Shown piece after piece: positions 33,004-42,167 of a stretch of 64,000 bases of DNA; the first letter of the stretch is position 1; every line of letters begins with the position of its first letter. The DNA comes from Micromonospora chokoriensis (lineage in GTDB: Bacteria; Actinomycetota; Actinomycetes; Mycobacteriales; Micromonosporaceae): assembly GCF_000718555.1 (NCBI RefSeq), contig NZ_JOAN01000008.1, forward strand, positions 62,001-126,000. Reading direction: 5' to 3'. A program made the translations under genes and the position numbers. Under the pieces are notes generated by a model. That model saw only the letters and a list, made by a program, of their open reading frames with translations, made no database searches and was not told the DNA's origin.

Positions 33004-33863
33004 GCCAGCTCCTCTGCGATGGTCCTCATCAGTGCGGTCGACTCATCCTCGCTGAGTGCGGACTTCGACAAACGATCGTACGCGCGCAGAAAGCGTGCAG
33101 CTTTTGGCGACTCCAGGTAGAGCCGACCTCCGAGAGATTCTACGTAAGCCACAGCCGGGTAAGGCTCAGGAAGATGGAAGATCCAGAACGTGCCATCCAG
33201 CCCTTGGTGGAGGGCGACCGAGGCAGGCATCACCTGGATGTGCACATGGGGCAGACGCTGAAGCATTATCAGGTGTTCGAGCTGGTGCCGAAGAACCTCG
33301 GCACCGCCGACACGGCGACGCAGGACGGATTCGTCAATGACAGTATTGATCGTGATCGGACGGCCATTGGCAAGCACTTCCTGACGCGCGAGCCGTAGCT
33401 CGACCCAGCGGTTGATCGTCGACTCCGGAACCTCTGGCTCAGCCGCATTGCGGATTACAGCCTCGGCGTAGGCGCGGGTCTGGAGCAGCCCCGGCACGAG
33501 AGTCATGTGAAAGCAGCACACCTTGTCGGCGCGGCTTTCCAGCCAGGGGTATTCGATGAAGGACGAGTCGACGACGTCGCCGTAGTCCTCGTCCCACCGG
33601 TCGGTGCGCCAGACCTCCTCGGCCAGCGCCAGCAGGCGAGCCCGCTCGGCCGCGTTGTGGAAGCCGTAGAGGTCGAGCAGCGCGATGACATCTCCCTTGC
33701 GAATGGGCCAGTCTGCCCGCTCGTAGCGACCGAGCGCCGACATGTCACGTTGCAGGTGCTCGGAGACGAGTTTCAGGGTCATCCCCCGCTCTTCCCGCAG
33801 TGCCCGTAGCTGCTGGCCAAGCCACTGCGCGCGCAGCGTTCGAATGAAGGGCTTGTGCGGCAT
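33000..33863 (-). CDS. XRE regulator with DUF5753 domain
   Basis: 287 residues. The HTH is at about 10-55 (LGQQLRALREERGMTLKLVSEHLQRDMSALGRYERADWPI). The C-terminal DUF5753 domain starts about 100 with VCCFHMTLVPGLLQTRAYAEAVIR and continues RQEVLANG and LPHVHIQVMPAS. These proteins regulate development together with DUF397 partners. Coupled to the DUF397 gene by ATGA. Confidence 0.85.
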   Translation of the reverse strand: MPHKPFIRTLRAQWLGQQLRALREERGMTLKLVSEHLQRDMSALGRYERADWPIRKGDVIALLDLYGFHNAAERARLLALAEEVWRTDRWDEDYGDVVDSSFIEYPWLESRADKVCCFHMTLVPGLLQTRAYAEAVIRNAAEPEVPESTINRWVELRLARQEVLANGRPITINTVIDESVLRRRVGGAEVLRHQLEHLIMLQRLPHVHIQVMPASVALHQGLDGTFWIFHLPEPYPAVAYVESLGGRLYLESPKAARFLRAYDRLSKSALSEDESTALMRTIAEELA

Positions 33864-34303
33864 GATCCACCTCTCGAAAAGTTGACGAGACCCGCGAAGG
33901 AACCATTGCTCCAGTTCGAGCCCACTGGAAATGTGGCCTTCGGGTAAGGGTGATCACCGACCCCCGGGGACGCCCGGTGCAAGCGCAGTAACCGCGGCTG
34001 TGCCAACAGCCGAGAAGGTGACGAGAGACGGCCTCGCGGGTGGCAGCCGCATACCGGATCTCGTCGGGTCTCCACATGGAGCCGCGTCACGTACGCGCTC
34101 CGGCTCCGACCGACTTGCTGAATACCTATCACGGGAGCAGGGGTCTTCGCGACCCTGACCTACCCCGAATCGACACCATTCACCGGCAGCCCGGTGCGCC
34201 GTACTCGCCGAATGAGGCTGCGGTCGCCGGGCGGGGCGGCCCTGCCCGGAATTCCCCCTTCGGCAGCGGGGCCGCCCCATCCAATAACCACAGGAGGCGA
34301 CCG
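33864..34303. other. Gene-free divergent interval
   Basis: 440 bases between the XRE gene and the DivIVA-like gene. It must contain both promoters, but I see no clear motif, repeat or short gene beyond weak frames. Confidence 0.5.
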
Positions 34304-34561
34304 ATGACCCGAGGCACCATCTACGGCGGCACCTTGTCACCGCGGCTGCATCCGAGCCTCGTCCGTGACCGCCAATTCGCCGCCGCCGGCTTCGGCCGTC
34401 GCGGCGTCGACCCCCAGGAGGTACGCCGCTTCCTGCACCGGGTCGCGTTGGAGCTGGCCACGCTGCACAAGGACGTGGAGCGGTTGACCAACGAGAACAT
34501 CCGGATCAAGCGAGCGCTGCGTGACTGGCAGAGCGCCCAGGCCAACCGGCATCAGCGGTGA
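34304..34561 (+). CDS. Short DivIVA-domain protein
   Basis: 85 residues from ATG 34304 with AGGAGG upstream. VRDRQFAAAGFGRRGVDPQEVRRFLHRVALELATLHKDVERL fits the DivIVA N-terminal fold and start of its coiled coil; the long coiled coil of true DivIVA is missing. It may bind membranes or another partner at cell poles; the small form has no assigned role. Overlaps the next gene (GTGA). Confidence 0.75.
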   Translation: MTRGTIYGGTLSPRLHPSLVRDRQFAAAGFGRRGVDPQEVRRFLHRVALELATLHKDVERLTNENIRIKRALRDWQSAQANRHQR

Positions 34562-34893
34562 ACCCGGAGCCGGTCTTCGCCGCACTGCCCCTGGCCGCTG
34601 TCGAAGCCATGACGGGAGAGGATCGCGTTCCAGGCTTTGTGGTTCACCTACCCGTGGCGATCGCCGACCTGGACGAGGCGCTGCGCTTCGCGTACACGCT
34701 GGCCCGGTCGCTGGCGATGATTGCGGGGGTCGAGCCCGCCGGCACCACCGTCTCCGCCGAGGACGCTCAGCACCTACGACACTGGGTGTTCTGTGACCGG
34801 ATCATGCCGGATCGCCGCCGCTGCGCGCACCGGGCCGACCACGACGGGCCCTGCTCTGCACCGAATGAGCGAGCGCCCAGCCGGCCCGGGTAG
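34558..34893 (+). CDS. Hypothetical protein coupled to DivIVA-like gene
   Basis: 111 residues from GTG 34558. Helical N-terminal 75 residues (DLDEALRFAYTLARSLAMIAGVEPAGTTVSAEDA), then a Cys/His group (CDRIMPDRRRCAHRADHDGPC) that may bind metal. No known domain seen. Translation is coupled to the DivIVA-like gene, so the two may act together. Confidence 0.6.
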   Translation: MNPEPVFAALPLAAVEAMTGEDRVPGFVVHLPVAIADLDEALRFAYTLARSLAMIAGVEPAGTTVSAEDAQHLRHWVFCDRIMPDRRRCAHRADHDGPCSAPNERAPSRPG

Positions 34894-34906
34894 GCCGGCT
34901 GGGCGC
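34873..34906. terminator. Bidirectional terminator-like hairpin
   Basis: A perfect 14-bp stem with a 6-base loop. The left arm overlaps the 3' end of the upstream gene, and the hairpin ends 14 bases before the converging binding-protein gene. Confidence 0.75.
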
Positions 34907-34920
34907 CGTTGGTACGGGTA

Positions 34921-36597
34921 CTACTTGCCGGACTTGTGCTTGTCGTACGCCTGCTGGTTCAGCTCCAGGTACCGCTTGAGGCCGACACCGTCAAGGCCCT
35001 TCACCCAGGCGTCCCACTCGGTGTCGATGTTCTTCGACCCGGTGATGAAGGCGAGCTGCCCCTGGGTGACGTAGCTGTCGAGGTTGGTCTTCATCGTCGC
35101 CAGCTCATTGACGACGCTCGAATCCACCCAGACGGACTCCTCGGGGTAGATCTTCGCCTTGTCCTCGCGGCCCTCGTACAGCTTCGTCGCCTCGAAGAGA
35201 CGCCGCTCGTAGCCCTCTTCGGAGTAGATGTCCTTCGGCACCACCTGCGCGTTGCGGAACGCGGTGTTGAAGTTGTACGTCGCCATGGCGGCCCAGCGGA
35301 CGTTCTTCGGGACCTCGGCCTCGGGCTTCGACTTGTACATCGGCGTGGTGTTCGCGTCGAGCGCGACGTCGCCGGGGGCGGGCTTCACCCACCAGACGTT
35401 CTCCGGCCCCGACCAGGTCTCGAGCTTTCCGGCGTCGGTGAACATGTGGTCCAGCAGCTTGATCGCCGCAATCCGCCCCTCCTTGCTGGCCTTGTTGGTC
35501 AGCAGGAAGGAGTAACCGGTCGAGGTCGGCTCGCTGAGCGCGGTGTAGCTCTTGCCGGTCGGGCCGGTGAGCGGCGGCACGGCGTCGTACTGCTTGTCCC
35601 GTCCGTCCTTCGAGCCCAGCGTGACGAAGATGCCGGGGTGCAGGACGGGCGACGAGCCGATCTGGACGCCCTTGGGGTTGTTGCCGATGGCCTGCAGCGC
35701 GTCGCCGGGCTGGGTGAACGAGCCGGGATCGATCAGGCCTTCCTTGTAGAGGGAGTTGATGTACCGCAGGCCGTCGCGCCACTCCGGCTTGTCGACCGGC
35801 GTGGTCACCTTGTCCCCGTCGAGCGTCAGCAGGCCGCGGACCGCGGGGGTGGCACCGACCGGGGCGTAGGCGAAGCCACCCATCAGGTACCCGATCAGGT
35901 TGCTGTTGCGCAGATCGGTGGTCATCGGGATCTCGTCGGCCTTGCCGTTGCGGTTCGGGTCCTGCGTCTTGAATGCTCGCAGGACGGTCCGCAGATCCTC
36001 GGTGGTCTTCGGCTGCTGCAACCCGAGGTTCTTCAGCCAGGTGCTGTTGATCCAGAGCTTGTCCGGGTAGGAGCAGTGGTAGCAGTCGGCTGCCTGCGGC
36101 AGGGCGTAGATGTGCCCGTCGGGCGCGACCGACATCTCCCGGAAAATCTTGTTCGAGTCCAGGAGTTTCTGGACGTTCGGCGCGTGCTCCTTGATCAGGT
36201 CTTCCAGCGGCACCGCGACGCCCTGCTTGCCCAGCTTCTGGACCTCGACCTTGCTGAAGGCGTCGACGTACGGGATCAGCATGAACAGATCCGGGTAGTC
36301 GCCACTGGCGAGCGAGATCTGGCGCTTCTCCTTCGACGCCGCCGCGTCCATCGAGGAGGTCTGGAACTTAAACTGGATCTTGAACTTGTCGCTCATCGCC
36401 TTCGTGGCGAGGTTCGTGTTCAGGTCCGTGTCCTGATCCTGCTGGGCGAAGACATCCAGGATGACCTTGCCGTCCGGACCGAACTCGGCCTTGGGGGCTT
36501 CGCCCTTACTGCCGTTCGAGGAGGAGCACCCGGCCACCGTGAGCGCCGCGGCGGCCGTGAATGCGATGACTATTTTTCCAACCGAGCGTGGATTCAT
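34921..36597 (-). CDS. ABC sugar-binding lipoprotein, LipO/YtcQ type
   Basis: 558 residues from ATG 36597. The lipobox LTVAGC makes it a lipid-anchored protein. A long mature part (DIFAQQDQ-like start, SGDYPDLFMLIPYVDAF, LWINSTWLKNLGL, NPNRNGKADEIPMTTD) is typical of the large oligosaccharide-binding proteins that pair with LplB and YtcP permeases. Third gene of its operon. Ligand probably a galactose/fucose/mannose-containing oligosaccharide, inferred from the neighbouring glycosidases. Confidence 0.85.
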   Translation of the reverse strand: MNPRSVGKIVIAFTAAAALTVAGCSSSNGSKGEAPKAEFGPDGKVILDVFAQQDQDTDLNTNLATKAMSDKFKIQFKFQTSSMDAAASKEKRQISLASGDYPDLFMLIPYVDAFSKVEVQKLGKQGVAVPLEDLIKEHAPNVQKLLDSNKIFREMSVAPDGHIYALPQAADCYHCSYPDKLWINSTWLKNLGLQQPKTTEDLRTVLRAFKTQDPNRNGKADEIPMTTDLRNSNLIGYLMGGFAYAPVGATPAVRGLLTLDGDKVTTPVDKPEWRDGLRYINSLYKEGLIDPGSFTQPGDALQAIGNNPKGVQIGSSPVLHPGIFVTLGSKDGRDKQYDAVPPLTGPTGKSYTALSEPTSTGYSFLLTNKASKEGRIAAIKLLDHMFTDAGKLETWSGPENVWWVKPAPGDVALDANTTPMYKSKPEAEVPKNVRWAAMATYNFNTAFRNAQVVPKDIYSEEGYERRLFEATKLYEGREDKAKIYPEESVWVDSSVVNELATMKTNLDSYVTQGQLAFITGSKNIDTEWDAWVKGLDGVGLKRYLELNQQAYDKHKSGK

Positions 36598-36622
36598 GGT
36601 CCCTTCCAATTGTTAGTAGCCA

Positions 36623-37564
36623 CTAACCCTTGACAGCCCCGACCATCACGCCCTTGGTGAAGTGGCGCGCGACGAAGGGGTAGATCAGCAGTACGGGCAG
36701 GCTCGAGACGACGATGAGGGCGTACTTGAGCACGTTCGCGAGCTGTTGCTGCTCAAGCTGTTGCGCCAGGTTCGTGGAGCCGCCGTTGGACTGGTTCAAG
36801 ATGAGCAGTTCACGGAGCACGATCTGCAGCGGAAAGAGGTCTGGGTCCTTGAGGTAGACCAGAGCGTCGAAGTAGGAGTTCCACTGGAAGATCGTGTACA
36901 TCAGGATCAGGACGGCGAGCAGCGGCTTCGACAGCGGCAGCACGACCGACCTGAGGAATCGCAGCTCGCTCGCGCCGTCCAGCGTCGCCGCCTCGTACAG
37001 CTCATCCGGGATCGAGTGCGCGAAGAAGGTCCGCGCGATGATCACCTGCCAGACGCCGATCGCGTTGGGTATCAGCAAGGCCCAGCGGGTGTCCAGCATG
37101 CCCAGGTCCTGCACGACCATGTAGGTGGGGATCAAGCCACCCGAGAAGAGCATCGTGAAGATCAGGAAGGTCATCAGCACGTTGCGCCCGAAGAACGCCT
37201 TCCGGGACAGCGGATAGGCGATCGCCACGGTCAGCGTGACGCTGATCAGCGTCCCGAAAATCGCGTAGATCAGCGAGTTGTAGTAACCCGTCAGCACCTT
37301 CGGGTTGCTGAACGCGACCTCGTATGCCTTCAGCGAGAACTCCACCGGCCAGAACGACACCCGGCCTTCGTTGACCGCAGCGACGCTACTGAACGAGCTG
37401 GCGACGATATAGATCAACGGCAACAACACAAGCGCCAGGAGTACGGCGAGCATGAGCGTGATGACCACCAGGAAGATGCGATCCCCGAAGGGCTCCCGGA
37501 CCTTCTTGGCGTCCGCCCGCTTGACCTGCGGCTTGGGCAGCTTCGACATCGACAGAGCGCTCAT
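36623..37564 (-). CDS. ABC sugar permease, YtcP/LplC type
   Basis: 313 residues, six membrane spans, EAA loop near DELYEAATLDGASELRFLRSVVLPLSKPLLAV. Size and sequence fit CUT1 carbohydrate permeases of the YtcP kind. ATG 37564 overlaps the preceding permease stop (ATGA). Confidence 0.85.
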   Translation of the reverse strand: MSALSMSKLPKPQVKRADAKKVREPFGDRIFLVVITLMLAVLLALVLLPLIYIVASSFSSVAAVNEGRVSFWPVEFSLKAYEVAFSNPKVLTGYYNSLIYAIFGTLISVTLTVAIAYPLSRKAFFGRNVLMTFLIFTMLFSGGLIPTYMVVQDLGMLDTRWALLIPNAIGVWQVIIARTFFAHSIPDELYEAATLDGASELRFLRSVVLPLSKPLLAVLILMYTIFQWNSYFDALVYLKDPDLFPLQIVLRELLILNQSNGGSTNLAQQLEQQQLANVLKYALIVVSSLPVLLIYPFVARHFTKGVMVGAVKG

Positions 37565-38574
37565 CGCCAGAGTCCGTTCCCAGTGATCCGCTTGGCGGCG
37601 AAGTTGACCACCAGCAGCAGGCAGAGGTTGACCACGGAGTTGAACAGGCCGACCGCGGTCGCCATGCTGAAGTCCGCATTGATCAGCCCGGTCTTGTAGA
37701 CGTAGGTCGGGATGATCTCGGAGTTCGCCAGGTTCAGATCGTTTTGCAACAGGTATGCCTTCTCGAACCCGATCGCCATCATGTTGCCCACGCCGAGGAT
37801 CAGGACGATCACGGCGGTCGGCATGATCCCCGGTAGGTCGACGTGCCGGATCCGCTGCAATCGGCTGGCGCCGTCGATCTTGGCTGACTCGTGCAGCGCC
37901 GGATCGATGCCGGCGAGCGCGGCCATGTAGATGACGGCGGAGTAGCCGGCGGTCTGCCAGACGTCGGACCAGACGTAGATGTGCCGGAAGTAGTCCGGAT
38001 CGCCGAGGAAGTTGACCGGCTCGACTCCGAACAGCCCGAGCCCGTCACCGACGATGCCGAGGCGGGGCGACAGGACGAGGACCGTCATGGACACCACCAC
38101 GACGGTCGAGATGAAGTACGGCGCGTAGGTGACCATCTGCACGGTGCGCTTGAACCAACCGTTGCCGATCTCGTTCAGCGCGATGGCCAAGATGATCGGG
38201 ATCGGGAAGCTCGCCAGAACCAGATAGAACGCCAGGATGAAGGTGTTCTTCAGCAGCACCGGAAAGACCGGGTTGCTGAAGAACAACTCGAAGTTGCGCA
38301 GCCCGACCCATTCGCTGCCCCAGGGGCCGGCGAGGATGTTGTAGTCCTTGAACGCGATGACCGCGTTGCCGATCGGCACGTACTTGAAGATGACGAAGTA
38401 CGCCACCGGCACGATGATCAGCAGGTACAGCTGCCATTGCAGCCGCCAGGATCGCTTGGCCTCGGCCCAACGGCTGCGTCGGTTGCGCGGTGGCGCGGTG
38501 CGCCGTCGCAGGCCCCGCCGCGGTTGCCCCGCCTCGCGGACCGCCGGGATCAGGGGAGGTGCGTCGATGGCCAT
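37561..38574 (-). CDS. ABC sugar permease, LplB type
   Basis: 337 residues from ATG 38574. Basic N-terminus, then six spans with EAA loop PALHESAKIDGASRLQRIRHVDLPGIMPTAVIV. Typical LplB-like CUT1 permease. No ATPase gene is present, as usual for these systems, which share a common MsiK-type ATPase. The start is immediately after a small frame with a far better ribosome binding site (38574-38711). Confidence 0.8.
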   Translation of the reverse strand: MAIDAPPLIPAVREAGQPRRGLRRRTAPPRNRRSRWAEAKRSWRLQWQLYLLIIVPVAYFVIFKYVPIGNAVIAFKDYNILAGPWGSEWVGLRNFELFFSNPVFPVLLKNTFILAFYLVLASFPIPIILAIALNEIGNGWFKRTVQMVTYAPYFISTVVVVSMTVLVLSPRLGIVGDGLGLFGVEPVNFLGDPDYFRHIYVWSDVWQTAGYSAVIYMAALAGIDPALHESAKIDGASRLQRIRHVDLPGIMPTAVIVLILGVGNMMAIGFEKAYLLQNDLNLANSEIIPTYVYKTGLINADFSMATAVGLFNSVVNLCLLLVVNFAAKRITGNGLWR

Positions 38575-38711
38575 CAGGGCCACCGCAGGTCGACGACGCC
38601 CGGCACCGAGGCACCCGCACCGACCCCGACCGGGGGGCCGGATCGGACGTTGCCCGCTTGCCGAACCGAGAGGCCACACTGCTCACCGGGGGTACGGGAC
38701 GGCAACCTCAT
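38574..38711 (-). CDS. Possible 45-residue upstream coupling ORF
   Basis: ATG 38711 has AGGAGG 5 bases upstream, the strongest binding site in this operon, while the LplB ATG has none. The frame codes 45 residues (MRLPSRTPGEQCGLSVRQAG and on) and its TGA overlaps the LplB ATG (TGATG). It resembles no known protein. It may exist to load ribosomes onto the permease gene; alternatively the region may hold a sequencing or evolutionary frameshift joining it to LplB. Confidence 0.4.
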   Translation of the reverse strand: MRLPSRTPGEQCGLSVRQAGNVRSGPPVGVGAGASVPGVVDLRWP

Positions 38712-38774
38712 ATTCACCTCCTACTGGTCGGGGTGGTGCAACACGTGGCTCACGACGGAACGGCGGCGGATCGG

Positions 38775-39941
38775 TCAGGGCACGACGAGCGTCTGAATGC
38801 TCACCGCAGCCGCTCCGCGAGCCCACTCCTCGAACGGCAACGGGCGGATCGACAGCGGGCATTCGGCGGCTACACCGAATGCCTGGCGTTCAAAACCCGC
38901 TCGGATGTGCGTTTCGAGCAGGTCGTAGGCGGCCAGGCCCTCGCCGGACACGACGATGCGGGCCGGGCCGACCAGGTTCGCGACGGCGGCGATGCCGCAG
39001 CCGATCGCATTGCCGGCACGGGCGAAGACAGCGCGGACCGCCTCGTCGCCGTCTCGGGCCAGGGCGATGGCACCCTCGATGGTGATGTCGGGTCGACCGA
39101 CCGCCTCCCGCACCTGCCGCACGATGGCATCGGTGCCGGCGATCGCCTCGACGCAGCCCCGGCCACCGCAGTGGCAGGTCGGGCCGGTCGCGTCGACGCT
39201 GATGTGGCCGATTTCGCCGGCCACGCCGTTCGAACCGGACAACAGTCGACCATGGACGACCAGGCCGCAGCCGATGCCGGTGCCCACGGTGACGAGCGCG
39301 AAGGACTCGGCACCCACGCCCTCACCGAACCAGTGCTCGGCAGCCGTCAGGGCCTTCACGTCGTTCTCGACGGTGACCGCGAGGCCGGTGAGCTCTTCGG
39401 CGAGCTGGCGCAGCGGCACGTTGCGCCACTGAAGAAACGGTGAGTACCGGACGAGGCCGGTCGTGCGGTCCACGTCGCCCGAGATCGCCAGACCGAGCCG
39501 GCGGGTCCGGGCCCGGTACCCGGCGGGGGCGTCGATCAGCCCTTCGACGAGCTGGCCGAGTTCGGCGAGGACCGCCTCCACGCCGGTGTCGGTCAACCGT
39601 CGACGGGCCGTGGCGCGCACCCCCGCCCGGAGGTCGCAGACAACGCCGATCAGCTCGTCAGAGGTGATCTTCACCCCGATGAAGAACTCGCGGTCGGCCC
39701 GGACGGCCAGCGGAGTGGCAGGGCGGCCGGCTCCGGGGCCGGTCCGTTCGGTCGCGGCCAACTCGTACAGGTAGCCCATGTCGATGAGCGGACGTGCGGC
39801 CTTGGTGACGGCCGCCGAGGAGAGTCCAAGTCGGTCGGCAAGGCTGACCCGGCTCAGCGGCCCGTCGGTCAGCACCGCGGTGAAAACCGCAGTGGCCGCA
39901 GGGGTGCTGGCAAGGGCATCCGTGCCGGTCGCTGGAAACAT
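38775..39941 (-). CDS. ROK-family transcriptional repressor
   Basis: 388 residues. Winged HTH at about 25-75 (LSRVSLADRLGLSSAAVTKAARPLIDMGYL). The ROK sugar-kinase-like domain has FALVTVGTGIGCGLVVHGRL, GEIGHI and the zinc motif CHCGGRGCVEA. ROK repressors respond to sugars or sugar phosphates. The gene is 200 bases upstream of the permease genes on the same strand and divergent from the glycosidases, so it probably controls the whole locus. Confidence 0.85.
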   Translation of the reverse strand: MFPATGTDALASTPAATAVFTAVLTDGPLSRVSLADRLGLSSAAVTKAARPLIDMGYLYELAATERTGPGAGRPATPLAVRADREFFIGVKITSDELIGVVCDLRAGVRATARRRLTDTGVEAVLAELGQLVEGLIDAPAGYRARTRRLGLAISGDVDRTTGLVRYSPFLQWRNVPLRQLAEELTGLAVTVENDVKALTAAEHWFGEGVGAESFALVTVGTGIGCGLVVHGRLLSGSNGVAGEIGHISVDATGPTCHCGGRGCVEAIAGTDAIVRQVREAVGRPDITIEGAIALARDGDEAVRAVFARAGNAIGCGIAAVANLVGPARIVVSGEGLAAYDLLETHIRAGFERQAFGVAAECPLSIRPLPFEEWARGAAAVSIQTLVVP

Positions 39942-39956
39942 GGTGGAAACGTAGAC

Positions 39957-39983
39957 TCAATATTTAACTTCGTCAAGTATTGA
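39957..39983. promoter_or_regulatory. AT-rich dyad between ROK and GH36 genes
   Basis: TCAATATTTAAC-TTC-GTCAAGTATTGA: two 12-base arms match at 10 of 12 positions. It lies 15 bases from the ROK start and 69 bases from the GH36 start, and is the most AT-rich spot around. It is the likely ROK operator for both directions. Confidence 0.55.
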
Positions 39984-40052
39984 TTTTGCCCGAATCCTGA
40001 CCCTACGCTCGGCGTCACTCATCGGCTCGTCACACCATCCCCCGAGGACTCG

Positions 40053-42167
40053 ATGTCATCCGTGCAGTTCGATCCCGACCACTCCCTATGGCTGCTTCAA
40101 GGCCTGACAAGCGCGTATGCCATCCGGCTCAGCGAGGAAGAGACAGTACGACACGTCCACTGGGGACCCACACTGTCACTGGCCGAGGCGGCACTGTTAC
40201 CCGAGCGCCTGTCGCCCGCGGCGAGCAGCTTCGAGGAAGCCGCCGGCCAGGAGGAACTGCCGGTAGAGGGGGGTGCCCGGTTCGGGCCACCCAGCATGCT
40301 GGTGCGCTTCGCCGACGGCACGCGCGCGGTGCAGTGGCGCTACGACACCCATGACATCAACGGTGGGCACCTGCGCATCCACCTGCACGACCGGCACTAT
40401 CCGCTGCGGCTGACCCTGCACTACCGGGTGCACGCCGACAGCGACGTGATCGAACGGTGGACGACCGTCGAGAACCGCGACGATAGCGCCCCGGTCACGC
40501 TGCTGCGCTGTGACTCCGCGGCCTGGACCGCGCCGCAGCTGTCGAACTACCGGATGAGCCATCTGGTCGGCGCCTGGAACAGCGAGTTTCAACTGCGCCG
40601 CAGCGATGTTCCGGTGGCCGAGACGGTCTTCACCAGCAGGCGCGGCATGACGAGCCACCACGCCAACCCGTGGCTTGCCATCGACGACGGCACCGCCGAC
40701 GAGCAGGGCGGCGAGGTCTGGAGCAGCGCGCTGGCCTGGAGCGGCAGCTGGCGGGTCACCGTCCACCGCGACCCCGTCGGGCGTACGACCTGGACCGGCG
40801 GCTTCGGCCACGAGGGCCTCACCTGGTCCCTCGCCCCGGGCGAGACGCTGGACACCCCGGTGTTCGCGGGCCTCTACTCGACGGGCGGCTTCGGCGCGGC
40901 CAGCCGCGCCTGGCACGAGTACATCCGCCGCCACGTCCTGTCCCACCCCGACGAGACGCGACCGGTCCTCTACAACTCCTGGGAGGCGACCGGCTTCGAC
41001 GTCGACGAGGCCGGTCAGATCGCGCTGGCCGCCCGCGCCGCCAGCCTCGGCATCGAGCTGTTCGTGATGGACGACGGCTGGTTCGGCGCCCGCGTCAGCG
41101 ACCAGGCCGGCCTCGGCGACTGGACACCCAACCCGACCCGCTTCCCCAACGGGCTCCGGCCGCTCGCGGCAGAGGTGCGTCGCCTCGGTATGCGCTTCGG
41201 GCTCTGGGTCGAGCCGGAGATGGTGAATCCCGACAGCGACCTCTATCGGGCACACCCGGACTGGGTGCTGCACATGGCCAACCGCAGCTCCACCGAGATG
41301 CGCAACCAACTGGTCCTCAATCTGGCTCGGCCGGACACCGCCGAGTGGACGCACAACTGGCTCGACCGGCTGGTCCGCGACCATGACATCGACTTCCTCA
41401 AGTGGGATGCCAACCGTCCGCACACCGAGGCCGGGTGGCCCGGTCACGGCGACCCCGACCGGCTCTGGATCGCACACACGCAGGCGATCTACCGGATCAT
41501 GGACCGGCTGCGGGCCGACCATCCCGGGCTGCGCATCGAGGCCTGCGCCGGCGGCGGTGGGCGGGTCGACCTCGGCGTCCTGGCCCGAACCGACCAGGTC
41601 TGGACGTCCGACAACACCGACCCGATCGACCGCATCGCCATCCAAGAGGGCTTCAGCAACCTCTACCCGGCCCAGGTCATGAGCGCCTGGGTCACCGACA
41701 GCCCGAACGTGGCCACCGCCCGGCAGACGCCACTTCGCTTCCGCTTCCACGTCGCCATGGCCGGAGCCCTCGGCATCGGCGGTGACCTGACGACGTGGAC
41801 CACGGAGGAGCTGAAGGAGGCGACTGAGCTGATCGCGGCGTACAAGCGCATCCGACCGACCGTCCAGCACGGCACGGCGTACCGGCTGCGCGGTAGTGGT
41901 TCGCTCAGCGCCGTGCAGTACGCCAGCGACGACGAGCACGTCGTGCTCGCCTGGTGCCCGTCGCGGCCGTACGGCCACGGACCGGGCCCGCTCCGGCTGG
42001 TCGCGGTGCAGCCCGACGCGTCGTACCGGGACCGCGACACCGGGCGGACCTACCCGGGGTCGTTCCTGTTGGGTCACGGGCTGCCCCTCGATCTGCCGGC
42101 TGGCGACTACGCCAGCGTCCTCGTCCACCTGGAGCGGGCTCCCGACCAGCACCTGGAGCAGTGGTGA
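40053..42167 (+). CDS. GH36 alpha-galactosidase
   Basis: 704 residues, cytoplasmic (no signal). The barrel motifs are clear: LFVMDDGWFGAR, GLWVEPEMVNPDSDLY, FLKWDANR (nucleophile Asp452) and WTSDNTD (acid/base Asp520). The N-terminal beta-supersandwich and C-terminal domain are complete in length. It removes alpha-1,6-linked galactose from imported oligosaccharides. RBS CGAGGA before ATG 40053. Its stop overlaps the GH95 start (TGATG). Confidence 0.9.
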   Translation: MSSVQFDPDHSLWLLQGLTSAYAIRLSEEETVRHVHWGPTLSLAEAALLPERLSPAASSFEEAAGQEELPVEGGARFGPPSMLVRFADGTRAVQWRYDTHDINGGHLRIHLHDRHYPLRLTLHYRVHADSDVIERWTTVENRDDSAPVTLLRCDSAAWTAPQLSNYRMSHLVGAWNSEFQLRRSDVPVAETVFTSRRGMTSHHANPWLAIDDGTADEQGGEVWSSALAWSGSWRVTVHRDPVGRTTWTGGFGHEGLTWSLAPGETLDTPVFAGLYSTGGFGAASRAWHEYIRRHVLSHPDETRPVLYNSWEATGFDVDEAGQIALAARAASLGIELFVMDDGWFGARVSDQAGLGDWTPNPTRFPNGLRPLAAEVRRLGMRFGLWVEPEMVNPDSDLYRAHPDWVLHMANRSSTEMRNQLVLNLARPDTAEWTHNWLDRLVRDHDIDFLKWDANRPHTEAGWPGHGDPDRLWIAHTQAIYRIMDRLRADHPGLRIEACAGGGGRVDLGVLARTDQVWTSDNTDPIDRIAIQEGFSNLYPAQVMSAWVTDSPNVATARQTPLRFRFHVAMAGALGIGGDLTTWTTEELKEATELIAAYKRIRPTVQHGTAYRLRGSGSLSAVQYASDDEHVVLAWCPSRPYGHGPGPLRLVAVQPDASYRDRDTGRTYPGSFLLGHGLPLDLPAGDYASVLVHLERAPDQHLEQW

